DNA from: Oscillospiraceae bacterium
Lineage (GTDB): Bacteria > Bacillota > Clostridia > Oscillospirales > Ruminococcaceae
Length of the DNA: 64,000 nucleotides
Direction of reading: 5' to 3'
NCBI GenBank assembly: GCA_902790675.1
Contig: CADASU010000002.1
Span: 302,730-366,729 of the forward strand
How positions within the stretch are numbered: the stretch's first letter is position 1; each line of letters begins with the position of its first letter. The position numbers were made by a program, and so were the translations under genes. The notes under the pieces are model-generated. The model was given only the letters and a program-made list of their open reading frames with translations, was not told the DNA's origin and did not search any database. Positions 1 through 8,794 of this stretch are shown here, piece by piece.

Positions 1-74
1 GAAGCTATTGCTACAGCAGCTCCAGCACACGCAGCTAAAATAGCAACTATTCCCATAATTAAGCCATTTCTCAT
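1..74 (-). CDS. Partial small membrane protein (N-terminus only)
   Basis: An open frame enters from the left edge on the minus strand. Its ATG lies at 72-74, with an AGGAGGT ribosome binding site about 7 bases upstream (near 82-88). The 24 visible residues begin MRNGLIMGIVAI and continue as a glycine/alanine-rich hydrophobic helix (ACAGAAVAIA), so this is a single N-terminal membrane segment with almost no polar start. The rest of the gene is outside the window. The start resembles short YtxH-like membrane proteins of Firmicutes, but too little is visible to assign a family. Confidence 0.6.
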   Translation of the reverse strand, partial: MRNGLIMGIVAILAACAGAAVAIA

Positions 75-154
75 AACAATTACCTCCTAATAATATAAAC
101 TAAACCATCCAGTATTATTATATACACATATCGTAAATAATTCAACACCTTTAA

Positions 155-877
155 TTATAAATTTTTTGTTTTATACATAAATACACTTAAAACACATAGC
201 GGCGCTGTTTCGCATCTGAGTATTCTGTTTCCTAAGCTTCCAATCATTAATCCCTCCTTCTCTGCAAATTTTACTTCATCAATTTCAAAACCACCTTCAC
301 TTCCAATCATAAAACTTATATTCTGATTATCACATATATCTATATTATTCAATTTTTTTCCGCCGCATTCATAAAATAAAATATTAATATCCGATTTTTT
401 CATATCTAAAATAGCTTCTTCAAATGATAGCATAGGATAAACTGCTGGAACCATTCCTCGCCCACTTTGCTTAGCTGCCTGCTGTGCAATTTTATTATAT
501 CTAACTATTTTATTTTTCATGCTCTTTTCGTTAGGCCTAGATATACATCTTTTTGTTAAAACTGGCGTTATGCTAGAAACTCCAAGTTCAACAGATTTTT
601 GAATAATATATTCAAACTTGCTTCCTTTAGGAATAGCTTGATATAAATGTATATTCACGCTCGGCTCACTTATATTATTAACACATTCATCAACTTTTAA
701 AACAACCATATCGGAAAATATTTTAACTATAGTGCACAAATAATCATTTGATTTGCCATCACATATAGTAACACTATCGCCCACACTCATCCTTAGCGAA
801 TTTATTATATGATTTGCATTCTCCCCTTGCAACTCGATTATCTCTTTATTGGGATTTTCAATAAAAAATCGTGGCAT
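155..877 (-). CDS. rsmE: 16S rRNA m3U1498 methyltransferase RsmE
   Basis: RsmE methylates N3 of U1498 in helix 44 of 16S rRNA using S-adenosylmethionine; it is a SPOUT-fold cytoplasmic enzyme. The 240-residue product has the usual length. It shows an N-terminal PUA-like part starting MPRFFIE with NHIINSLRMSVGD, and a C-terminal SPOUT knot with IGSEGGFEIDEV and LGNRILRCETAPL, the family's SAM-binding loops. An ATG 30 bases further upstream (907) is also open, but AGGAGGT sits 7 bases before the ATG at 875-877, so I chose that start. It is transcribed away from the K+ regulator genes. Confidence 0.95.
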   Translation of the reverse strand: MPRFFIENPNKEIIELQGENANHIINSLRMSVGDSVTICDGKSNDYLCTIVKIFSDMVVLKVDECVNNISEPSVNIHLYQAIPKGSKFEYIIQKSVELGVSSITPVLTKRCISRPNEKSMKNKIVRYNKIAQQAAKQSGRGMVPAVYPMLSFEEAILDMKKSDINILFYECGGKKLNNIDICDNQNISFMIGSEGGFEIDEVKFAEKEGLMIGSLGNRILRCETAPLCVLSVFMYKTKNL

Positions 878-1007
878 ATTTTTACCTCCTTGGACTATCC
901 AAAACAAAATTTGACAAAATTCAAATTAAGTAATAACATTAAATTTATAATTTAGTAAAAAATGTTTAAAATTATTATATCAATATAATAAGGACTGATG
1001 ATAAATT

Positions 1008-1631
1008 ATGAACATATTAATAATCGGATGTGGAAAATTAGGCGCAAGACTAGCAAATGTTTTAGATAGTCAAGACCATAATATTTCAGTAATCGCTAAT
1101 GAAAAATCTTTGGCCGAAAATTTAGATGAAAATTTTTCTGGCCTATCAATTCCAGGTAACCCAATAGATCTAGATACTATGAAAGCTGCCGGTGTAGAAG
1201 GATGTGATTATGCAATTTGTGTAACTGAAAACGACAACGCAAATATAATGGCAGCTCAAATAATAAAAAACACTTTCAGAATAGATAACATATTAGTTAG
1301 AATTTTAGACCCTCTTAAATGTCGCGTATATTCTCAAATGAATATGTCAACAATATCTCCCACTTCTCTAGCTTATGAGTCCATCTATTCAAAAATTTTT
1401 CACTGCTTTAATAACAAAATAGTAGATTGCGGTAAATCATCCATAGCAATGACCATCAATCCATATGAGAAGTGGATGCGAAACAAGAAGTTTTCTGAAA
1501 TTGAATTCGTAACAAAACATAAATTACTCGGCTTTTTAGATGAAAACGACAGGTTGATTATGTTTAACAGTAAAAATGACCGAAAAATTGAAAAAACAGA
1601 TAGACTAGTATATACATCTATAATTGACTAA
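1008..1631 (+). CDS. TrkA-family K+ uptake regulator, first copy (CeoB-like)
   Basis: This is a cytoplasmic regulatory subunit of a Trk/Ktr potassium transporter, expected to bind NAD(H) or ATP and gate a membrane pore. The 207 residues hold one Rossmann domain, with GCGKLG at residues 7-12, and a C-terminal RCK_C-like half ending about residue 205. The end of beta-2 reads VIANEK, lacking the acidic residue that normally contacts the ribose; the second copy keeps it (LIEKD). The next gene is a second TrkA protein 18 bases downstream, as in the mycobacterial ceoB-ceoC arrangement. No TrkH/KtrB membrane subunit lies in the window. Confidence 0.85.
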   Translation: MNILIIGCGKLGARLANVLDSQDHNISVIANEKSLAENLDENFSGLSIPGNPIDLDTMKAAGVEGCDYAICVTENDNANIMAAQIIKNTFRIDNILVRILDPLKCRVYSQMNMSTISPTSLAYESIYSKIFHCFNNKIVDCGKSSIAMTINPYEKWMRNKKFSEIEFVTKHKLLGFLDENDRLIMFNSKNDRKIEKTDRLVYTSIID

Positions 1632-1649
1632 AGAAAGGAATCATCAATA

Positions 1650-2306
1650 ATGAACATAATAATTATAGGTGCCGGAAATATAGGATATTATTTAGCATAT
1701 TCATTAATGTCAACAGCAAATCATGAAGTAAAACTCATAGAAAAAGATCGTTCTAGGGCTGTTGTAGCTGCAAACAAATTAAATCTTCCAATAATTCATG
1801 GAGACGGCTCAAACATATCAATATTAGAAAGAGCTGATGCGGGCCACACTGACATATTAGTAGCGCTTACTGGAAAAGATGAAGATAATTTTATATGCTG
1901 CCAATTGGCAAAGCAAAGATTTCATATAAAAACTACTATTGCCAAGGTAAATAACCCCAAAAATGTAGAAACAATACAAGCTTTAGCCGCCGATATAGCA
2001 ATATCTAGCGTAAACATGCTATCGCAAATAATAGAACAACAAGTTAACGCAGTAAACTATCATTTTGTTACTAAGATGACAATGGGAGACACGTCCATTT
2101 TTGAATTTATTGTACCACAAAATGATAAAATATGTAACAAAAAAATTTCCGATATAAACTGGCCTAAAGACACCTTAGTTATAGCCATATCCAGAAATCA
2201 AAAATCAATTGTTCCAAATGGAAACTCAGTTTTAGAATCTGGAGATAATGTTGTAATATCCACAAAAGATTATAACAAAAAACATTTAAAAAAGCTATTC
2301 GATTAG
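1650..2306 (+). CDS. TrkA-family K+ uptake regulator, second copy (CeoC-like)
   Basis: A second single-length TrkA protein (218 residues). GAGNIG at residues 7-12 and the acidic residue in LIEKD mark a normal nucleotide-binding Rossmann fold. The TDILVALTGKDEDNF stretch is the classic RCK_N core, and residues about 140-215 form the RCK_C domain that binds regulatory ligands. An AAAGGA ribosome binding site precedes the ATG, and it is co-oriented and closely spaced with the previous gene, so the two probably form a heteromeric gating ring. The SDR gene follows after about 40 bases. Confidence 0.87.
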   Translation: MNIIIIGAGNIGYYLAYSLMSTANHEVKLIEKDRSRAVVAANKLNLPIIHGDGSNISILERADAGHTDILVALTGKDEDNFICCQLAKQRFHIKTTIAKVNNPKNVETIQALAADIAISSVNMLSQIIEQQVNAVNYHFVTKMTMGDTSIFEFIVPQNDKICNKKISDINWPKDTLVIAISRNQKSIVPNGNSVLESGDNVVISTKDYNKKHLKKLFD

Positions 2307-2346
2307 AATTATTAATTTACCGTATATATTTTTAGGGGGAAATTTA

Positions 2347-3075
2347 TTGAAAAAAACTGTTTTAATAACAGGTGCAGGAAGAGGCATAGGAGCGGCTTGT
2401 GCGGAATTATTTGCAAAACATAATTACAAAGTAGCAATAAATTATTTTAAAAGTGAACTTAAAGCTAAGCAACTTTCGAATACAATAAACAAAAATGGCG
2501 GATGCTGTGAAATTTTTTATGCCGATGTATCTAATCCTAAAGACGTAAAAAAAATGCATGAAGAAATAAAAAGCAAGTTGGGAAATCCTGAAGTTTTAAT
2601 AAATAATGCAGGAATTGCTCAGCAAAAATTGTTTACTGATATAACATTAGATGACTGGGAAAAAATGATAAACACAAACACAAAAAGTGTTTTTCTGTGC
2701 TGCAAAGAATTTTTACCATACATGATACACGAAAAAAAAGGCAAAATAATAAATATATCATCAATTTGGGGTGTTATTGGCGGATCTTGCGAAGTGCATT
2801 ATTCCGCATCTAAAGCCGCAATAATTGGGTTTTCTAAAGCTTTAGCTAAAGAGATGGCTCTAAGCGGAATAACCGTTAATTGCATTGCTCCCGGAGTTAT
2901 AGATACAGATATGAATTCAATGCATAACAAACAAACCATGGATATTTTAAAGCAAGAAATTGCTTGTGGGAAAATAGGAAGCGCACAAGATGTTGCACAT
3001 ACTGCTTTATTTTTAGCAAGTGACGAGGCATCGTATATAACCGGACAAGTCATAAACGTTGACGGTGGATTTTAA
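2347..3075 (+). CDS. SDR-family oxidoreductase, FabG-like 3-oxoacyl-ACP reductase
   Basis: A classical short-chain dehydrogenase of 242 residues using NAD(P)H. It carries the cofactor motif TGAGRGIG near the N-terminus, NNAG in mid-protein, a catalytic Ser in NISSIWG, the YSASK Tyr/Lys pair and the terminal GQVINVDGGF signature. These fit FabG-type 3-oxoacyl-ACP reductases, but no fatty acid synthesis genes are adjacent, so the physiological substrate is open. It starts with TTG, preceded by AGGGGGA. It is convergent with the next gene, with only 12 bases between them and no obvious terminator hairpin. Confidence 0.85.
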   Translation: MKKTVLITGAGRGIGAACAELFAKHNYKVAINYFKSELKAKQLSNTINKNGGCCEIFYADVSNPKDVKKMHEEIKSKLGNPEVLINNAGIAQQKLFTDITLDDWEKMINTNTKSVFLCCKEFLPYMIHEKKGKIINISSIWGVIGGSCEVHYSASKAAIIGFSKALAKEMALSGITVNCIAPGVIDTDMNSMHNKQTMDILKQEIACGKIGSAQDVAHTALFLASDEASYITGQVINVDGGF

Positions 3076-3087
3076 TTTACAAATGTT

Positions 3088-4461
3088 TTAAACGCTGTTT
3101 CTAAGTCCACCCAAGGTTATTGCATTATATGCTCGTTCAATTTCGCCCCATGTGGTTGCTCCAACCGATCCTGTCTGCGGCAGTCCAAACGCCTTTTGAA
3201 ATTCTCTAACTGCAGCTTCCGTAACTTCTCCATAATATCCGGTAATTGGAACTGTTTTTAAGCTGGTGTATGTTCTTCCAATTAGAGCTAAATATTTTTG
3301 CAAATCTCTAACATTTTCATTTTCCATTCCCGGACTTAAAACATAGCCGGGATAATATTTTGCTTTTTCACCTTCATAGCCTGGGGGAAGTGACTGTATT
3401 ATTCCACGATACACATCTGTCATTTTGTTTATGGTTTCTCTATTTATTATTCCTGTAGCCTCAAGTCCATAATATTTTTGAAATTCTTCAACAGCTCTTT
3501 TAGTGTTTGGCCCAAAATTTCCGTCAATAGTAACTGGGTTTAGAGAATATATAAACAATGAAATTACGTTAAGGTAATATTGCGCATATCTAACTGCAAT
3601 GCCCTGTGAGCCTAGTTGTAAAGTATCTGGATATTTAGGAGTAAGCTCCTCAATTGGAATTGCTTCCGCAGAAAGGTCGGACAATCTTCGTACGCTATTA
3701 TAAACATATTTTATTTTATACCAAGTTGCCTTACCAATTATTCCATCTTGAATTAAAGAAAATATCTCTTGAAATTTTATAACAGCATTTTCCGTTGAAT
3801 TTTTAAATATGCCGTCTGCTTCAGATATTTTAGGAATAGCAGGATAATTGTCTGCTATTCTATTTAATTCAAACTGTATGGTCCTAACATCATTTCCAAA
3901 ATCTCCTAATCTAAGAGGTCTTCCAGGGTAGGATTCAATTTTTTCTTCAACCGGAGCATTTTGAACAATGGTAATATCATCACCATAAAAATATTTTAAA
4001 ATTTGAAGCGAACTATAGCCTTTTTTGGCTAATTGAACTGTTCCCCATTGAGATAGGCCTTGGCAAGTTACAGTTGTTCCATTACAAAATTGAGCAAATA
4101 GAGGCTGAACTGTGTCTTTTCTAATAATATAATTGTTAAATAACTCATCAACTAATCTACTAATATTTTCAAAAACGTCTCTACCAGGTTTATATGACTG
4201 ATCATATTGAGTTGTATTAGTTATATCAAAACCATATCCTTGACTTCTATACCACTCACTATATACTCTATTTAATGCAAAAGTAACAATAGCTAAAATA
4301 TTAGCTCTCAAAGCAGCTTCAGGCCAAGATGGCAATAGTTCACTAGAAGCAACATTTTTCACATAATTAACAAAATTTACATTTACATTTTCAGCACCAC
4401 TAGCGGGCGTTCCCAAATGAACCGTAATTTCATTTGGGATTTTAGGATATAAATCGGCCAT
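3088..4461 (-). CDS. SpoIID-like domain protein with three peptidoglycan-binding repeats
   Basis: The product (457 residues) has no visible signal peptide. The N-terminal half resembles the SpoIID/LytB amidase-enhancer family: PSWPEAALRANILAIVTFALN near residues 45-65, then GLSQWGTVQLAKKGYSSLQI near 155-175. The C-terminal half contains three PG_binding_1 modules (about 185-265, 280-350, 375-450), each with the (D)G.(F/Y)G..T..AV..FQ....L...G pattern. This suggests a cell-wall or spore-cortex associated protein. ATG start with GGAGG upstream; the neighbour upstream (4488-5468) is in the same direction 26 bases away, so they probably form an operon. Confidence 0.75.
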   Translation of the reverse strand: MADLYPKIPNEITVHLGTPASGAENVNVNFVNYVKNVASSELLPSWPEAALRANILAIVTFALNRVYSEWYRSQGYGFDITNTTQYDQSYKPGRDVFENISRLVDELFNNYIIRKDTVQPLFAQFCNGTTVTCQGLSQWGTVQLAKKGYSSLQILKYFYGDDITIVQNAPVEEKIESYPGRPLRLGDFGNDVRTIQFELNRIADNYPAIPKISEADGIFKNSTENAVIKFQEIFSLIQDGIIGKATWYKIKYVYNSVRRLSDLSAEAIPIEELTPKYPDTLQLGSQGIAVRYAQYYLNVISLFIYSLNPVTIDGNFGPNTKRAVEEFQKYYGLEATGIINRETINKMTDVYRGIIQSLPPGYEGEKAKYYPGYVLSPGMENENVRDLQKYLALIGRTYTSLKTVPITGYYGEVTEAAVREFQKAFGLPQTGSVGATTWGEIERAYNAITLGGLRNSV

Positions 4462-4487
4462 ATATTTTTTATCCTCCTACATAAACT

Positions 4488-5468
4488 CTACTGTATGTTT
4501 TGCTTATTATCTTGCTCTGAAGCCAGTAAAGGTCTAAGCTGGATGGGCTGCAAAGAAACAACACCAGGGAAAATAGGTAGCCCCTCTCGTAAAGTAGTTT
4601 GAAAACCTTCTTTTGAAACCTCAATATTATAGTTTTCATATGGCCTTATTCCATCTACAACAAAAGAATGACTAGCATCTGGAGCAGGCAAAGATACTGG
4701 CTGTGTTATTCCACTTTCATCTGTAACCATTTCATAAAAAATTTTTTGCTGATTATCTAATTCTTTAGATATTACGACTCTTGCATCTTTAAGCGGAAAA
4801 GCTCCTTGTGCAGAATATACCTGTACTTTCAAAAAACCATTTGATGTATTTCTGTTTTCAAAATTTATCCAATCTTCTTGTGCCTGCACATTTTCAGATG
4901 TATCGTTAATGCTATTTTTGTCCACATTTAAATTTTGATCTACAGCATTTTCTTGAAAATTAATATTATAATCTTGATTTGGCAAAACATTTTGTAAATT
5001 TAACATATCACTTTGCAATTCATCCGAATTTTGAGATATTCCAAAACTATTAGTCAAATCTATGTCGGAAGATTCATTCATCGACTGTCCTTCATTTTCT
5101 CTTAAGTCAAAACCAGGTTGGTGCATATCCTCAAACATTAGATCAGATGTTCTATTTCCTTCACTATCATATTCTATCGGCTTATCTCCTCTTACTGTAT
5201 GGGGAGAAATATCTTGACTATAGGCTGCAGGAGGAAAATCATCGCCCAAACGTATTTCGTCACTTATTCGTGAAGAAGAATAATTATTATCGTTGTTAAC
5301 ATCATTTAAATTATTATTAGAACTAACAGGATTATTATAAAAGGCGTCTTGATCACTTTTCATATAATTATTTTTATTAGAATTAATAGGCCTGTTTTGT
5401 TGCTGATACATCCTAAGCATCTCACTCTTGTATTTTTCAAAATTACCATTATTAGATTGCATTTTCAT
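4488..5468 (-). CDS. Asn-rich protein with C-terminal carboxypeptidase-regulatory-like domain
   Basis: Function unknown. The N-terminal about 200 of 326 residues are low-complexity and rich in Asn, Asp, Ser and Gln (NSNKNNYMKSDQD, NNNLNDVNNDNNY), probably disordered. Residues about 208-310 look like a CarboxypepD_reg beta-sandwich: GFLKVQVYSAQGAFPLKDA, then DESGIT, then ENYNIEVSKEGFQT. No signal peptide is seen. It sits directly upstream of the SpoIID/PG-binding gene, which suggests a shared structural role at the envelope or spore. ATG at 5466-5468 with an AGGAGG site; the second ATG two codons later is less well spaced. Confidence 0.6.
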   Translation of the reverse strand: MKMQSNNGNFEKYKSEMLRMYQQQNRPINSNKNNYMKSDQDAFYNNPVSSNNNLNDVNNDNNYSSSRISDEIRLGDDFPPAAYSQDISPHTVRGDKPIEYDSEGNRTSDLMFEDMHQPGFDLRENEGQSMNESSDIDLTNSFGISQNSDELQSDMLNLQNVLPNQDYNINFQENAVDQNLNVDKNSINDTSENVQAQEDWINFENRNTSNGFLKVQVYSAQGAFPLKDARVVISKELDNQQKIFYEMVTDESGITQPVSLPAPDASHSFVVDGIRPYENYNIEVSKEGFQTTLREGLPIFPGVVSLQPIQLRPLLASEQDNKQNIQ

Positions 5469-5625
5469 AGTAACCTCCTAAGTTTAGTTGCATATTTATA
5501 ATTTATATATGCAAAAATATGCTTTACTATATATATGACACTTATGGCAAAATTATTTTTAAAAACTAGACTTAATGATATTTATATGATATAATTTGTA
5601 ATTGTGTAGTTGAATTATTGAAAGT

Positions 5626-6126
5626 GTGAGGAATGTGATAAAATTTAGTGTTAGTTTAACAGAAACCGATATAAAAAATTTTATAATATACAAAATGAAC
5701 TTAAAAAGCAAGGACACAATAATACCTTTTGCTGTATATGTATTGGCTGTTATTGTAGTAGTTGCCATTAATATAGTATCTGATTTAGGTATAGCAGGAT
5801 GGTTAATTGCAATATTGTTGCTTTTGCTGCTTTGCTTTAGAATGTATAAAATTTATTCAACATTTCAGAAGATATTAGTTAAAAATTTAGACATAGTAAA
5901 TAAAAACAGAGAAATTTTTATAGACGAAAGATCTTTGAATATACTATGCGACGCAAATGCAAATTTCTGCGGCAAATATTCTATGTATGACCTAAAAGAA
6001 TACAAAAAAACATCAGAATATTATTATTTAACTTTTCATGATAAAGCATATATAATTATACCTTGTAGGTGTTTAAACAATTCTCAAGATAAAGAATTGC
6101 TTAACATTTTAAATAAAAAATCTTAA
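5626..6126 (+). CDS. YcxB-like membrane protein
   Basis: A 166-residue protein with two hydrophobic segments at about 34-50 and 55-70 (IIPFAVYVLAVIVVVAINIV; GWLIAILLLLLLCF). They are followed by a soluble C-terminal domain with EIFIDERSLNI, YDLKEYKKTSEYYYLTF and AYIIIPCRCL. This order (two TM segments, then a small PH-like beta domain ending in a pattern like YIIPKR) matches YcxB-like proteins, whose function is unknown. The start is uncertain: GTG at 5626 gives the full length, while GTG at 5635 lies too close to its GAGGA. It stands alone between the divergent 4488-5468 gene and pdxS. Confidence 0.6.
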   Translation: MRNVIKFSVSLTETDIKNFIIYKMNLKSKDTIIPFAVYVLAVIVVVAINIVSDLGIAGWLIAILLLLLLCFRMYKIYSTFQKILVKNLDIVNKNREIFIDERSLNILCDANANFCGKYSMYDLKEYKKTSEYYYLTFHDKAYIIIPCRCLNNSQDKELLNILNKKS

Positions 6127-6171
6127 TTTAAGCAATTAATAATAAAGTAAATATTATATTATATTTTATTA

Positions 6172-6200
6172 TTGCCAAAGCAAACAAAAGTTGATATACT
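6172..6200 (+). promoter_or_regulatory. Predicted sigma-A promoter for pdxST
   Basis: TTGCCA at 6172-6177 and TATACT at 6195-6200 are separated by exactly 17 bases, and TG lies one base before the -10 (extended -10). A start near 6207 would give a leader of about 55 bases before pdxS. No riboswitch-like fold is apparent in this short leader. Confidence 0.55.
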
Positions 6201-6263
6201 GGTTATGCTATCATGTACATAAATTTTGTTTTTATATAAAAATCAGTTAGGAGTAATTTAATA

Positions 6264-7136
6264 ATGTCAAATCGTTATGAACTAAATAAAAATTTAGCTC
6301 AAATGCTAAAAGGTGGAGTAATAATGGACGTAACAACTCCAGAACAAGCAAAAATTGCTGAAGCTTCTGGAGCTTGTGCTGTAATGGCTCTTGAGCGCAT
6401 TCCTGCCGATATACGTGCTGCTGGCGGTGTTTCAAGAATGAGCGACCCTAAAATGATAAAAGGCATTCAAGACGCTGTTTCAATTCCTGTTATGGCAAAA
6501 TGCAGAATCGGCCATTTTGTTGAAGCTCAAATTTTACAGTCTCTTAAAATAGACTATATAGACGAGAGTGAAGTATTAACTCCTGCCGACAATGTAAATC
6601 ATATAGATAAGACAAAATTTCAAGTTCCATTTGTATGCGGCGCTAGAAACTTAGGAGAAGCTCTTAGAAGAATTGCTGAAGGAGCTTCTATGATAAGGTC
6701 TAAGGGAGAAGCAGGAACTGGAGATATTGTTCAAGCTGTTTCCCATATGCGTGCTATAAATGGAGACATTAGCAAAATTGCAGCCATGCGTGAAGACGAA
6801 CTTTTTGTTGCAGCTAAAAACATGCAAGTCCCATATGAACTAGTAGAATATGTGCATAAAAACAAAAAATTACCTGTTGTTAACTTTTCTGCTGGTGGAG
6901 TTGCAACTCCTGCTGATGCAGCATTAATGGTGCATTTGGGTGCAGAGGGTGTTTTTGTAGGGTCCGGAATATTTAAATCTGGAAATCCTGAAAAACGTGC
7001 AGCTGCTATAGTTAAAGCTGTAACCAATTACAATGATCCGGACATGATTGCAAAACTATCTGAAGATTTGGGAGAAGCTATGGTCGGAATTAATGAAAAT
7101 GAAATAAAAATTTTGATGGCAGAGCGTGGGCAATAA
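6264..7136 (+). CDS. pdxS: Pyridoxal 5'-phosphate synthase, lyase subunit PdxS
   Basis: PdxS makes PLP from ribose 5-phosphate, glyceraldehyde 3-phosphate and ammonia in the DXP-independent vitamin B6 pathway, as the core of a 12+12 complex with PdxT. The 290-residue protein is standard length. The two catalytic lysines are visible as K79 (VMAKCRIGH) and K147 (RSKGEAGTG), matching K81 and K149 of the Bacillus enzyme. The phosphate-binding loops AGGVATPAD and GVFVGSGIF are intact. The stop codon overlaps the pdxT start by one base (TAATG), so the pair is translationally coupled. Confidence 0.97.
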   Translation: MSNRYELNKNLAQMLKGGVIMDVTTPEQAKIAEASGACAVMALERIPADIRAAGGVSRMSDPKMIKGIQDAVSIPVMAKCRIGHFVEAQILQSLKIDYIDESEVLTPADNVNHIDKTKFQVPFVCGARNLGEALRRIAEGASMIRSKGEAGTGDIVQAVSHMRAINGDISKIAAMREDELFVAAKNMQVPYELVEYVHKNKKLPVVNFSAGGVATPADAALMVHLGAEGVFVGSGIFKSGNPEKRAAAIVKAVTNYNDPDMIAKLSEDLGEAMVGINENEIKILMAERGQ

Positions 7137-7711
7137 TGAAAATAGGTGTTTTGGCTCTTCAAGGTGCGTTTCAAGAGCATCAAAAAGCATTGAGTAGTCT
7201 TGGAGCGGAAACTTTTCAAATTCGTCAACATCGAGATTTAAATATAGAACTTGACGGTTTAGTCTTGCCGGGCGGTGAGAGTACAACAATGTGTAAACTT
7301 TTGTTAGAATTAAACATGATGGATAATTTGCGAAACAAAATACAAAATGGTTTACCAGTTTTTGGAACATGCGCAGGACTGATATTGCTTTCAAAAAAAA
7401 TTCAAAATCAAAGCACAACTGGCTTAGCAACTATGAATATAGAATGTTGCCGAAATGCATACGGAAAACAATTAGATAGCTTTAAAACTAGTTCTCAATT
7501 TGCAGATATTGGCGAAGTTCCAATGGTCTTTATAAGAGCGCCATATATAACTCAAGCAAGTGCAAATGTAGAAATTTTAGCAAAAGTAGATGGAAAAATA
7601 GTTGCTGCCAAACAAAAAAATCAACTTGTTACTGCTTTTCATCCTGAACTTACAAATGATGTTAAAATTCATAGTTATTTTTTAAAAAATATTGTTAATA
7701 TGGCAAAATAA
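7136..7711 (+). CDS. pdxT: Pyridoxal 5'-phosphate synthase, glutaminase subunit PdxT
   Basis: A class I glutamine amidotransferase of 191 residues that supplies ammonia to PdxS. It shows LPGGEST near residue 45, the nucleophile C79 in GTCAGL, and the His169/Glu171 pair in AFHPEL, so the catalytic triad is complete. It overlaps pdxS by one base. The pyrB gene follows after 24 bases in the same direction and may be co-transcribed, although it belongs to a different pathway. Confidence 0.97.
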   Translation: MKIGVLALQGAFQEHQKALSSLGAETFQIRQHRDLNIELDGLVLPGGESTTMCKLLLELNMMDNLRNKIQNGLPVFGTCAGLILLSKKIQNQSTTGLATMNIECCRNAYGKQLDSFKTSSQFADIGEVPMVFIRAPYITQASANVEILAKVDGKIVAAKQKNQLVTAFHPELTNDVKIHSYFLKNIVNMAK

Positions 7712-7735
7712 AATTTTAATGTTTTGGAGGTCTTA

Positions 7736-8794
7736 GTGAAACATCTTATAGATCTTGATGATTTTTCATTAAATGAAATAAACTCAATAATAAACAAGGC
7801 GATTGAAATAAAAAACAATCAGCATAAGTTTTTAGATGTTATGCATGGAAAAATTATAGGAACACTGTTTTATGAACCATCAACTAGAACTCAAATGTCT
7901 TTTCAAACTGCTATGTTAAAACTAGGTGGACAAGTTATAGGTTTTAATAATCCACAAAATTCGTCTATAGCCAAAGGTGAAAACTTTAAAGACACTATAA
8001 AAGTAATAGGTGGATATGCAGATATTATTGCTATTAGGCACCCTTTAGAAGGTGCTGCTAAAGCGGCTTCGCTGTTTTCAGATTGTCCAATTATTAATGC
8101 TGGTGATGGAAGTCATTTACATCCAACTCAAACTTTAACAGATTTATTAACAATATCTGAACAAAAAAACACTCTAAGCGGCTTAAATTTAGGCTTTTGT
8201 GGTGATTTAAAATATGGAAGAACTGTTCATTCGTTAGTCAAAATGATGTTAAAATATGAAAATAATAAATTTATATTCATATCAACTAAAGAACTTCAAA
8301 TTCCAAAATATATAAAAAATATGATTATTGCTTCTGGTAATTATTATGAAGAATTATTTTCGCTGGAAGATGCAATCGAAAAATTAGATATTCTGTATAT
8401 GACCAGGATTCAAAGAGAAAGATTTAAATCTATACAAGATTATAATATGCAAAAAAATGTTTTTAAATTAACAACAGATAAGCTTGAGCGCGCTAGTCCA
8501 AATATGATAATATTACATCCCCTGCCTCGAGTAGATGAAATAGATATTGCTGTTGATAATGACCCTAGAGCATTATATTTTAAGCAAGCATCAAACGGTG
8601 TTTTTGTAAGAATGGCGTTAATTTTACATATTTTATCAGCAAAAAATACTGAAGCTGTTGAAAGAATAAATTTAAATGAATGTTGCACAAATAAATTATG
8701 CATAACAAATCACGAAAAATATTTGCCCCATTATTTTAAGAAGAATAAAAATGATTATTTCTGTGAATATTGCAGTCGAGAGATTAAATTATGA
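7736..8794 (+). CDS. pyrB: Aspartate carbamoyltransferase with C-terminal PyrI-type zinc tail
   Basis: The enzyme condenses carbamoyl phosphate and aspartate, the second step of UMP synthesis. The catalytic part (residues 1 to about 305) has STRTQMSF at 49-56, the lysine loop IAKGEN at 78-83, LHPTQTLTDLL at 128-138, the aspartate-domain GDLKYGRTVHSL and HPLPRVDEI at 261-269. It then continues with about 45 residues holding C317-x4-C322 and C343-x2-C346 around CITN, which is the zinc-domain pattern of the regulatory chain PyrI. The PyrI nucleotide-binding domain is absent. A TTG at 7724 is open, but GGAGG at 7726-7730 points to the GTG at 7736. It overlaps the next gene by four bases. Confidence 0.92.
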   Translation: MKHLIDLDDFSLNEINSIINKAIEIKNNQHKFLDVMHGKIIGTLFYEPSTRTQMSFQTAMLKLGGQVIGFNNPQNSSIAKGENFKDTIKVIGGYADIIAIRHPLEGAAKAASLFSDCPIINAGDGSHLHPTQTLTDLLTISEQKNTLSGLNLGFCGDLKYGRTVHSLVKMMLKYENNKFIFISTKELQIPKYIKNMIIASGNYYEELFSLEDAIEKLDILYMTRIQRERFKSIQDYNMQKNVFKLTTDKLERASPNMIILHPLPRVDEIDIAVDNDPRALYFKQASNGVFVRMALILHILSAKNTEAVERINLNECCTNKLCITNHEKYLPHYFKKNKNDYFCEYCSREIKL

